This document shows positions 34,101 through 41,015 of a stretch of DNA of 64,000 bases, in pieces. The position numbers were made by a program, and so were the translations under genes. The first letter of the stretch is position 1. Each line of letters starts with the position of its first letter. Where the stretch lies: contig JAEUKC010000254.1 of assembly GCA_016794445.1 (NCBI GenBank), positions 1 through 64,000 on the forward strand, in the 5' to 3' direction. The stretch is from JADJMO01 sp016794445 (GTDB lineage: Bacteria; Myxococcota_A; Polyangia; Polyangiales; JADJMO01). Below the pieces are notes generated by a model. It was not told the DNA's origin, searched no databases, and was given only the letters and a program-made list of their open reading frames with translations.

Positions 34101-36535
34101 GCGCTGCACAGGTAGGGCGCGCAGCTCACGGGGCTGCCCGCCGCACCGGCGACGTTGCTGCAGGAACCGTTGCTCGAGGCGCCTGCCGCGATCGAGCAGG
34201 CGTCGCAGTTGCCCGAGCACGCGCTGTTGCAGCACACGCCGTCGGCGCAGAACCCGCTCGAGCACTCGCCGGCCGCGGAGCACGCGACGCCGAGGGCCTT
34301 CTGCGGCTGGCACTTGGACACCGTGGTGTCGCAATAGTTGCCAGCCTGGCAATTGGCCGAGGTCGCGCAGTTGGCGGCGCAGGCCGACGTCGAGCCGCTG
34401 CAGTAGTAGGGCGAGCAGGTCGAGGGGGAGGCGGAGGAGAGGATGGTGCAGGTGCCGTTGGCGGTCGCGCCGAGGGCCAGCGAGCACACGTCGCACGCGC
34501 CGCCGCAGGCGGTGTTACAGCAGAACCCGTCCACGCAGTTGCCGCTCGTGCACTGCACGTTGCTCGAGCAGGCGTTGCCGTTGGCGAGCGTGCCGCTGCA
34601 CGTGCTGCCGGAGCAGAAGCTGCCACCCGCGCACTGGGAACCGCTCGAGCACGAGCTGTAGCAGGCAGCCGATCCGCTGCAGACGTAGGGCGCGCACGAG
34701 GGGCTGCCGGTCGCCCCGGCGGCGAGGATGGTGCAGGTGCCGTTGGCCGAGGCGCCGAGCGCGGCGCTGCACACGTCGCACGCGCCGCCGCACGCGCTGT
34801 TGCAGCAGAAGCCGTCGACGCAGTTGCCGCTCGAGCACTGGTTGCCGCCGCTGCAGGCGACGCCCTGCGCCTTCTTGGCGGTGCAGGTCGAGCCGTTGCA
34901 GTAGTTGCCGCTCGCGCACTGCCCGTCGGCCGAGCAGCTCGCGTAGCACGCGGTGCCCCCCGAGCACGCGTAGGGAGCGCAGCTCGGCGAGCCCACGGCG
35001 CCTGCGGCGAGCGTGGTGCAGGAGCCATTGCTGCTCGCGCCGAGCGAGGCGGCGCACACGTCACAGCTCCCGCCGCTGCACGCCGAGTTGCAGCAGAACC
35101 CGTTGGCGCAGAAGCCGGTGCTGCACTGGTTGTTCGTGGAGCAGGCGGTGCCCGTCGCGAGCTTGGCGACGCACGCCGAGCCGTTGCAGTAGTTGCCGCT
35201 CGCGCACTGGACGTCGGAGGAGCAGCTCGCGTAGCAGGCCGCCGTGCCCGCGCAGACGTAGGGCGAACAGCCCGCGAGCGCCGTGCCGGCGGCCGCGTTG
35301 GTGCAGGTGCCGTTCGCCGAGGCGCCGAGCGAGGCCGCGCACACGTCGCACGTGCCCGAGTTGCACGCCGAGTTGCAGCAGAACCCGTCGACGCAGTTGC
35401 CGCTCGAGCACTGGTTGTTGCCGGTGCACGCGACGCCCTGGGCCTTCTTGGCCGTGCAGGCCGAGCCGTTGCAGTAATTGCCGCTCGCGCACTGGCCGTC
35501 GGCCGAGCAGCTCGCGTAGCAGGCCGCCGTGCCCGAGCAGACATAGGGAGAGCAGCCCGCGAGCGCCGTGCCCGCGGCCACGTTGGTGCAGGTGCCGTTG
35601 GCCGACGCGCCGAGCGAGGCCGCGCATACGTCACAGGTGCCCGAGTTGCACGCCGAGTTGCAGCAGAACCCGTCGACGCAGTTGCCGCTCGAGCACTGGT
35701 TGTTGGTCGAACAGGCCACGCCCTGGGCCAGCTTCGCGACGCACGAGCCGCCCGAGCAGTAGCGGCTGCTGATGCAGTAGGTGTCGTTCACGCACGAACC
35801 CGGGCAGGTCGCGGATCCGGTGCATACGTAGGGAGAGCAGCTCGGGCTGCCCGCCGAGCCGAGGCTGTAGTTGGTGCAGGTGCCCGGTGAGGCCGAGCAA
35901 TCCTGGCAGCCACCGGTACACGTGGAGTTGCAGCAGTACCCGTCCACGCAGTTGCCGCTGGTGCAGGCGGCCCCGACCGAGCACCCCGTCCCGTTGCTGC
36001 ACTTGGTCTTGATGGTGACCGCGATGACGTTGGAGGCGTCGTTGGCGGTGCTGTCGCCGGCGTTGCTGACCGCGTTGCCCGCGCCGTAGATGGTGGTCGT
36101 GGCGCAGGTGGACGCCGGCGCGGTGATGGCGAAGCCGAACGCGACCGCGTTGCCGGACATGGGCTTGCGGGCGTTGTGGGTGACCTCGCCGGAGACGAGC
36201 TTGACGTAGGCGTCGCCGTTCAGCGAGAGCGTGCCGCCCGCGACGTTCATCGACACGTCGAAGCCGCCCGAGTTGTTGTTGGGGGGGCCGCTGACGCTCA
36301 GGTTGAGGGTCGCCCCTACCGTCGAGCCCGCCGTGAGGTAGGCGGTCTGGCCGTTGCTGTACGTGGTGCCGTTGATGGTCATCGTCACGGTCGGCACGTT
36401 GCCGCCGCTGTGGCACGAACAGCCCGAGATCGAGTACCCGGTGATGCCGCTGGAGGAGGCGCCCGCGTCCGCCACCGTCCACAGACACGCGAACAAGGTG
36501 GCCCAGGCGAGCAGCACGCGACCCCATGCAGCCAT
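31163..36535 (-). CDS. Giant Cys-repeat surface protein with MYXO-CTERM-like tail
   Basis: Predicted surface protein of ~1790 residues. From the ATG at 36535 (GGAG six bases upstream) a signal peptide ends near ADAGA. An in-frame ATG at 36580, two bases after the MORN-gene stop, would add 15 residues. Residues ~20-180 form a beta-rich domain beginning SISGCSCHSG, like a Reeler/choice-of-anchor domain. Then come 14 modules of about 95-115 residues, each built around C-V-D-G-F-C-C-N and a second half with CDVC, CSPYVC and GNYCNGS motifs. An Asp/Ala-rich stretch leads to GCGCR, a hydrophobic helix and RRRRR, the layout of MYXO-CTERM sorting tails. It is the last gene of the surface cluster. Confidence 0.85.
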   Translation of the reverse strand: MAAWGRVLLAWATLFACLWTVADAGASSSGITGYSISGCSCHSGGNVPTVTMTINGTTYSNGQTAYLTAGSTVGATLNLSVSGPPNNNSGGFDVSMNVAGGTLSLNGDAYVKLVSGEVTHNARKPMSGNAVAFGFAITAPASTCATTTIYGAGNAVSNAGDSTANDASNVIAVTIKTKCSNGTGCSVGAACTSGNCVDGYCCNSTCTGGCQDCSASPGTCTNYSLGSAGSPSCSPYVCTGSATCPGSCVNDTYCISSRYCSGGSCVAKLAQGVACSTNNQCSSGNCVDGFCCNSACNSGTCDVCAASLGASANGTCTNVAAGTALAGCSPYVCSGTAACYASCSADGQCASGNYCNGSACTAKKAQGVACTGNNQCSSGNCVDGFCCNSACNSGTCDVCAASLGASANGTCTNAAAGTALAGCSPYVCAGTAACYASCSSDVQCASGNYCNGSACVAKLATGTACSTNNQCSTGFCANGFCCNSACSGGSCDVCAASLGASSNGSCTTLAAGAVGSPSCAPYACSGGTACYASCSADGQCASGNYCNGSTCTAKKAQGVACSGGNQCSSGNCVDGFCCNSACGGACDVCSAALGASANGTCTILAAGATGSPSCAPYVCSGSAACYSSCSSGSQCAGGSFCSGSTCSGTLANGNACSSNVQCTSGNCVDGFCCNTACGGACDVCSLALGATANGTCTILSSASPSTCSPYYCSGSTSACAANCATSANCQAGNYCDTTVSKCQPQKALGVACSAAGECSSGFCADGVCCNSACSGNCDACSIAAGASSNGSCSNVAGAAGSPVSCAPYLCSASSSACPTTCASDAACRTGNYCDGASKCTAKLGDGNACTAANQCTSGNCVDGFCCNTSCSGSCDACSAALGASANGTCTSVSGGGSPSCAPYLCKGTTATCPASCGTTSDCVSGSYCDGTSKCVSKLGLGAVCSSAVQCSSGNCVDGFCCNSGCSGSCDVCSAALGASANGTCTNVSGGGAPSCSPYLCRGTTSTCPATCASSSDCASGNYCDATSHCSPKLGPGSSCSSAGQCTSGFCADGFCCNTACGGGCDVCAAALGATVNGTCTLVSGAGSPSCAPYLCKGTAAACPSTCAATSDCASGNYCDGTGHCAAMLGLGVACTSAGQCSSGFCADGFCCNSSCTSQCEACNIAGSLGSCRAVTGAPIAPRAACTTDGSACGGTCDGVTATACAYPTSSTSCRAASCTSGTATLPAGCNGAGACPAISTVSCGAFACVGSVCAGGCATDGDCASGNYCAGGSCKPKKANGVTCALTSECTSGFCVDGVCCNAGCAGQCQSCTTGTCSAVTGAPVGGRASCVTDGSSCSGACNGVDGLGCTYPAGTTTCRAASCAAGIATSPASCDGSGKCPTLATTTCAPYKCAGTACATTCAADSECTTGTFCGGGECIGKLGNGSPCISGTQCGAGNCIDGVCCDTSCSGQCEACNLPGKAGTCSAVTGAPVGTRADCASDGSLCGGLCDGTVRTSCKYPAAETVCRAGTCTSGVATLEAKCSGTGNCPAKKTQDCTPFSCGAKACLGDCATDTDCTTTTFCSGGVCKPKLANGSTCSATSQCNSGFCVDGLCCDKACSGQCEGCDLKGKEGTCTTNTGDPRPGRPACEGTGACKGSCDGVDATKCKPGTSTTESCNGVDDNCNGSTDEGDLCPGGGTCVAGACSGGSDAGDAGTDGGDADPDATDGATDADPDAADATADGATDAADAGDDGSVVTDSAADDADASPELPFQEGGGCGCRTTYAPTTAAPFALLALGAALARRRRR
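31680..35990 (-). repeat. Tandem Cys-rich repeat array (14 units)
   Basis: Coding repeats of about 285-340 bp. Units near the N-terminus are the most alike. A 285-bp period is visible between the stretches starting at 35276 and 35561, which share long identical runs. Units toward the C-terminus (below about 33170) have drifted and gained inserts. The array is entirely within one open reading frame. Confidence 0.85.
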
Positions 36536-36582
36536 GTTCGACTCCGTGTTGATCGAGCGGTGGTTCTTCGATTGCGCCATGA

Positions 36583-37242
36583 TCAGGGGCCCCCATCCAC
36601 TTCCGGTGGGTCGACCCTCCGACCCTTCACCCAGAGCTCACGTCGCACGCTGCCGTCCTCCGACCAGATCGTCGTGGGACCGTCGCGGTAGTCGTCCTTG
36701 TAGGAGATCTCGGCGAGCCGCTGGCCGGCCGCGCTCCACTCCACGAACACCCCGTCGGAGTGCCCGTTCTTGTACTCCTCGGTGCGCGCCGCGGTGCCGT
36801 TCGGGAACCAGATCACCCAGCGGCCGTGCTTCTGGCCGTTCAGGTACTGGCCCTCGCTGACGTAGCCGCTCACGTCGGCGACCTTCCACGAGCCCTCGCG
36901 CACGGCCTCGCCGCCGTCGCTCGGGTGGATGCAGCCCTCGAGCGTTCGCTTGAGCCCCAGCGGCTCGACGAACTTGGTCCACTCCGTGCCCGGCGGGCAG
37001 GTCGGAGTCGGCGGCGCGGTGCTCGGTCGCGGCGCCACGCGGGCGGAGTCGATCGGCAGCACCGAGAGCGGGATCGTGGGGGGCGGCGCGGGGTGCGTGC
37101 GCACGGACGGCGAGCCGCTGGCGGCGATGGTCAGCGGCGGCGCGGTCGGCCCCGGCGCGCGGAACGCGTACGCGAGCCCGGCGACCACGCCGCCGAACAC
37201 GAGGAGCCCGGCGAGGGGCCCGCGCCACGCGCCCGTCGCCAT
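36583..37242 (-). CDS. Membrane-anchored MORN-repeat protein
   Basis: Protein of 219 residues. An N-terminal membrane helix (about 9-28, GPLAGLLVFGGVVAGLAYAF) is followed by a Pro/Ser/Thr-rich linker and a small Cys-containing segment. A C-terminal run of three to four MORN/YwqK-type repeats covers about 130-212 (GQYLNGQKHGRWVIWFPNG, EYKNGHSDGVFVEW, SYKDDYRDGPTTIW). Such repeats form beta hairpins that bind lipids or proteins. Function here is unknown. The ATG overlaps the FN3-gene stop by one base, and the stop is two bases from the alternative start of the giant Cys protein, so it sits inside a tight operon. Confidence 0.8.
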   Translation of the reverse strand: MATGAWRGPLAGLLVFGGVVAGLAYAFRAPGPTAPPLTIAASGSPSVRTHPAPPPTIPLSVLPIDSARVAPRPSTAPPTPTCPPGTEWTKFVEPLGLKRTLEGCIHPSDGGEAVREGSWKVADVSGYVSEGQYLNGQKHGRWVIWFPNGTAARTEEYKNGHSDGVFVEWSAAGQRLAEISYKDDYRDGPTTIWSEDGSVRRELWVKGRRVDPPEVDGGP

Positions 37243-40200
37243 CAGTTGTCCCAGGCGCCTTGGGTGATCCACTCCGAGACGTAGTTCTCGTAGGTGGGGT
37301 TGGGGGTGCCGCCCGAGGGCATGCGGGTGCCGCTCACGCAGGTGCCCGCGAAGTTGCCGGTCATCTTGCGGTAGACGGCGCTGCCGAACGGCGAGCCGGG
37401 GACCACCAGCGGGAGCGCGCCGCTCGAGCACGTGGGCGGGTTGGTCTTGAACGACGAGTACCCGGCGGTGAGCCCCGCGTAGGTGAACGAGAACGAGTGG
37501 CAACCACCCGCGCAGCCGCCGCCCGCCGGCGCCGCGCTCCACAGCGGCGCGAGGAAGGTGGTGTAGCTCGTGGCCGTGGTCGCCGAGGCCCAGTTGGAGC
37601 CGGTCTCGACGTTGCTCGCCGCGTCCTCCGCGCGCACCGACACCGAGTAGTTCTGCCGCGAGACGAGGCCGGTGATCGTGTAGTTGGTGGCGCCGAACGC
37701 GGTGGTCGCGACCGCACCGCCACCCGCGCTGCACGCCGCGTACGAGGTGTACGTGGTGGTCGACCAGCAGAGCCGGTAGCGCACCGCCGACACGTCGCTC
37801 GCGGCGTTCCAGGTGACCGCGAGCCTCTGGCTCGAGCTCACGCCGGTCGCGTAGACGCCCGTGACCGTGGGCCCTCCGCCCCACACCGGCGGCGTCACGT
37901 CGACGTCGGTGGCCTTGCTGAGCACCGCGGTGTTGCCGTCCAGGTTGCCCGCGCCGTCGCGAGCACGCACGCGCACGTAGTAGGTGCTGCCCGGCAGGAG
38001 CCCGGTCAGCGTGGTCGACGTGACGCCGACCACGGTCTTGCCGACCGAGAAGCCCGGGTTGCAGTCGGTCGCGACCGTGCTGGAGCACAGATCGTAGGCG
38101 ATCGCGGCCGCGCCGGTGACCGTGTCCGAGGCCGCGGCCCAGTTCACCGCGAGCGTGGTCGTGCCCGTCGACGTGAGGGAGACAATGCCGCCGAAGGTCG
38201 GCGGGAAGGTATCGGCCGTGGTGGCGGCGCTCTTCACGATCGCGTTGCCGTCGCTGTTGCCGGCGACGTCGACCGCGCGACACCGCACGTAGTAGGGGGT
38301 GCTCGGCGAGAGCCCCGTGATCTGCGCGCTCGTCGCGCCGGGCGCGGTGGTCAGGGTCGACGGCGAGGTGAGCGAGGGGCTCGTCGACCAGGTGAGGACG
38401 TAGACCAGCTGAGTGCTCGCGCTCACGTCGTCGGTCGCGGCGGTCCAGCCGACGGCGAGCGCCGAGGCCCCGGCGGCGCCCGCGGCAGGGCCCAACGACC
38501 CGCACCCCGAGAACACGGGCGGCGTGCCGTCGAGCACCGTCTTGCCGGAGACGACCGCGGTGTTGGCGTCGAGGTTGCTGCTCGCGTCGCGCGCGAGCAC
38601 GCGGAAGTAGTAGTCCTTGGTCGGGGTGAGGCCGGTGAACGTGTAGCTCGTCCCGCCGGTGACCGTCGCGAACGGCACGAACCCGCCGCCCAGGCACCCG
38701 ACGGCCGTCAGCGACCGGCACAGCAGGTACTGGATGCCCGCGTGCGCGGTCACGTCGTCGGTCGCCGGGTCCCAGTTGACGGTCAGCGAAGTGGCCGAGG
38801 CCCCGCTGATCGACTTCGCGCCCGCGAACGTGGGCGCGGTCGTGTCGCCCGGCATCGTCACGCTCTTCGAGACGGTGTTCCCGTCGCGGTTGCCGGCGGC
38901 GTCCCGCGCGCGCACGCCGAGGGCGATGACCTGCTTGGGCGACAGCCCGTTGATCACGTACGAGGTCGCGCCCGGCGCGCTCGTGTAGGTGGGCGCCACC
39001 GTGAAGTCCGCGGCGAGCTTGCCGGTGAACAGGTCGTAGAGGATCGCTGGCTTGGCGGTGACGTCGTCGGTCGCCGCCTTCCACGTGACCAGCAGCGAGG
39101 TCGACGACTGCGGCACCGCGTCGAGCAGACCGTCGAACAAGGGCGCCTTGGTGTCGGGGAGGGTGGCGCCCGAGACGGTCTTGGTGTTGGCGTCGACGTT
39201 GAGCGCGGCGTCGACCGCGCGCACGACGAAGTGGTAGGTCTTGCCCGGGACGAGCCCGTCGAGGGGGAACGTGGTGACGCCCGGGTCGGTGACCGCGAGG
39301 GGCGTCGTGAAGTCGACAGTGGTCGCCGAGGCGCCCGCGTAGATCCGGTAGACGAGCTCAGCCGACGCGTTCACGTCGTCGGTGGCCGCGGCCCAGGTGA
39401 GGCGGATCGAGGTGGGACCGAGCGTGGTGGTCGTGTCGAGGCCCCCGAACACCGGCGGCGTGGTGTCGGCGAGGGTCTTGATGGTGCGCTCGACGACGTT
39501 CTTGTCCTGGTTGCCCGCCTGATCGCGCGCGCGCACGACCACGTAGTAGGTCGTGAGCGGCGTGAGCCCGGTCAGCGTGAAGGAGGTCGCGCCACCGAGC
39601 GTGGAGAAGCTCGGCGAGGTGAAGTCCTCGCCGCCCGACGTCGTGGCGGTGAACACGTCGTAGAAGATCCCGTCGGCCTTCGAGGTGTCGTCGGTCGCGC
39701 TGCTCCAGCGCAGATCGATGCTGCGCGCGCCGAGCGCCGTCGCTGACTCGAGGCCGGCGAACGTGGGCGGCAGGATGTCGGGCGAAGAGGCCGTCTTGGC
39801 GCTCTTCTCGACCGTGTTCGCGTCGACGTTGCCGGCCGAGTCGCGCGCACGAACCGTGAAGTAGTAGGTGGTGGAGACGTCGAGGGTCGTGGCGGTGTAC
39901 TCGGTCACCCCGGAGGCCGTCGTGAAGACGGGCTTGGAGAAGTCGTACTTGCCAGCGACGGTGGAGCGGAAGACATCGTATCTGAGGTACTTCGCGGCGT
40001 CGACGTTGTCCTTGCCGTCGTTCCAGAGGAGCTTGATCGACGTGCCGATCGCCGTCGCGCTGAACAGCCCCTCGAAGGTGGGCGCGGTCTTGTCGAGCGT
40101 CTGACCGGACTTCTCGCGCAGGTTCTCGTCCATGTTGCCGGAGGCGTCGACCGCGCGCACCACGAGCGCGTAGGTCTTCGCCTCCTCGAGGCCCTTCACG

Positions 40201-40877
40201 ACGGCGCTGGTCGCGCCCGGAGCGGTCTCGAGATCGGGCTTGGTGAAGTCGTAGGTGCCGGTCTTCGAGGCGAGGAACACGCGGTAGCGAATGCCCGCGG
40301 GCTTGGTGCCGTCGTCGGTCGCCGCGGCCCAGCGCGCCTCCACGGCGTCCTTGTCGGCGCCGCTCACGTTGGTCACGCCGGCGAACCGGGGCGGGGTGGA
40401 GTCGGTCGTCGCCGCGTCCTTCTCGACGGTGTTGCCGTCCTCGTTGCCGCTGCCGTCGACCGCGCGCACGACGAACCAGTAGTGCTGGCCGGGCAAGAGG
40501 CCCGTCAGCGTGAACCCGCTCGCGCCCGCCGGCGACGTGGCCCATGGGGTCTTCAGGTCGACGCCGCCCGCCTTGTCGCCGACGTAGACACGGTAGGCGA
40601 TGCGCGACACCTCGGTGGCGTCGTCGGTCGCGGCCTTCCACGTGAGCGCGACGCTGCTCTCGCTCGCCGCCGTCGCCGTCTCGACGCCGGCGAAGGTGGG
40701 CGCGGTGCGGTCGCCCGGGAGCCCCGTGTCGGTCTCCGCGCCGACGTCGGTCTCGACGGCGGGGGGCGGGTCGTCCCCCTTGCAGCCGGCCACGCCGAGC
40801 ACGGACCACGCGCCGAGCAGCGCGAGCATGGACGCACGCACTCCGCGCCCCTTGCGGAACCAGACCAGCATCTCCAC
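37242..40877 (-). CDS. FN3-repeat lipoprotein with C-terminal cytochrome-c-like domain
   Basis: Predicted lipoprotein of 1211 residues. The GTG at 40877 has GGAGG five bases upstream. The next codons include an ATG that could also serve. The lipobox is LGVAGC (Cys about 32). Ten fibronectin type III-like domains of ~103 residues start at about residue 56, each beginning D-x-T-x-P-x-F-x-G and containing T-G-L-x-P-G-x-x-Y. The last ~100 residues differ: one CxxCH (CAGGCH), then PGSPFGSAVYRKMTG and RMPSGG...WITQGAWDN, the pattern of single-heme cytochrome-c-like domains. Heme attachment is inferred. It leads a tight trio with the MORN and giant Cys proteins. Confidence 0.85.
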   Translation of the reverse strand: MEMLVWFRKGRGVRASMLALLGAWSVLGVAGCKGDDPPPAVETDVGAETDTGLPGDRTAPTFAGVETATAASESSVALTWKAATDDATEVSRIAYRVYVGDKAGGVDLKTPWATSPAGASGFTLTGLLPGQHYWFVVRAVDGSGNEDGNTVEKDAATTDSTPPRFAGVTNVSGADKDAVEARWAAATDDGTKPAGIRYRVFLASKTGTYDFTKPDLETAPGATSAVVKGLEEAKTYALVVRAVDASGNMDENLREKSGQTLDKTAPTFEGLFSATAIGTSIKLLWNDGKDNVDAAKYLRYDVFRSTVAGKYDFSKPVFTTASGVTEYTATTLDVSTTYYFTVRARDSAGNVDANTVEKSAKTASSPDILPPTFAGLESATALGARSIDLRWSSATDDTSKADGIFYDVFTATTSGGEDFTSPSFSTLGGATSFTLTGLTPLTTYYVVVRARDQAGNQDKNVVERTIKTLADTTPPVFGGLDTTTTLGPTSIRLTWAAATDDVNASAELVYRIYAGASATTVDFTTPLAVTDPGVTTFPLDGLVPGKTYHFVVRAVDAALNVDANTKTVSGATLPDTKAPLFDGLLDAVPQSSTSLLVTWKAATDDVTAKPAILYDLFTGKLAADFTVAPTYTSAPGATSYVINGLSPKQVIALGVRARDAAGNRDGNTVSKSVTMPGDTTAPTFAGAKSISGASATSLTVNWDPATDDVTAHAGIQYLLCRSLTAVGCLGGGFVPFATVTGGTSYTFTGLTPTKDYYFRVLARDASSNLDANTAVVSGKTVLDGTPPVFSGCGSLGPAAGAAGASALAVGWTAATDDVSASTQLVYVLTWSTSPSLTSPSTLTTAPGATSAQITGLSPSTPYYVRCRAVDVAGNSDGNAIVKSAATTADTFPPTFGGIVSLTSTGTTTLAVNWAAASDTVTGAAAIAYDLCSSTVATDCNPGFSVGKTVVGVTSTTLTGLLPGSTYYVRVRARDGAGNLDGNTAVLSKATDVDVTPPVWGGGPTVTGVYATGVSSSQRLAVTWNAASDVSAVRYRLCWSTTTYTSYAACSAGGGAVATTAFGATNYTITGLVSRQNYSVSVRAEDAASNVETGSNWASATTATSYTTFLAPLWSAAPAGGGCAGGCHSFSFTYAGLTAGYSSFKTNPPTCSSGALPLVVPGSPFGSAVYRKMTGNFAGTCVSGTRMPSGGTPNPTYENYVSEWITQGAWDN
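37570..40712 (-). repeat. Ten tandem FN3-like repeats
   Basis: Coding repeats of about 310 bp, each ~103 residues, with conserved starts (DRTAPTF, DSTPPRF, DKTAPTF, DILPPTF, DTTPPVF and so on) and a conserved ATDD motif in strand C. Sequence identity between units is moderate, so the array looks old compared with the Cys-repeat array downstream. Confidence 0.85.
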
Positions 40878-41015
40878 ACCGCCCTCCAGCACGAGACTTA
40901 GCTGGGAACGACCTTTCGAGCCATCCCCACAATCATTTCGTCGCGCGTCGACCGCCCGCCGTTTCGCCTCCCACGAGCTCATCCGTGGATGGTGCGAAAA
41001 ATCGCCTGTGGAAGC

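Noticed and set aside
31680..35990. Regular repeats that could look like a CRISPR array
   Set aside because: Units are ~285-340 bp, in frame, coding and without identical short direct repeats or spacers. They are protein modules.
40878..41015. Sigma-54 (-24/-12) promoter before the FN3 lipoprotein gene
   Set aside because: I read the 138 bases on the minus strand and found no GG-N10-GC pair with a good surrounding match.
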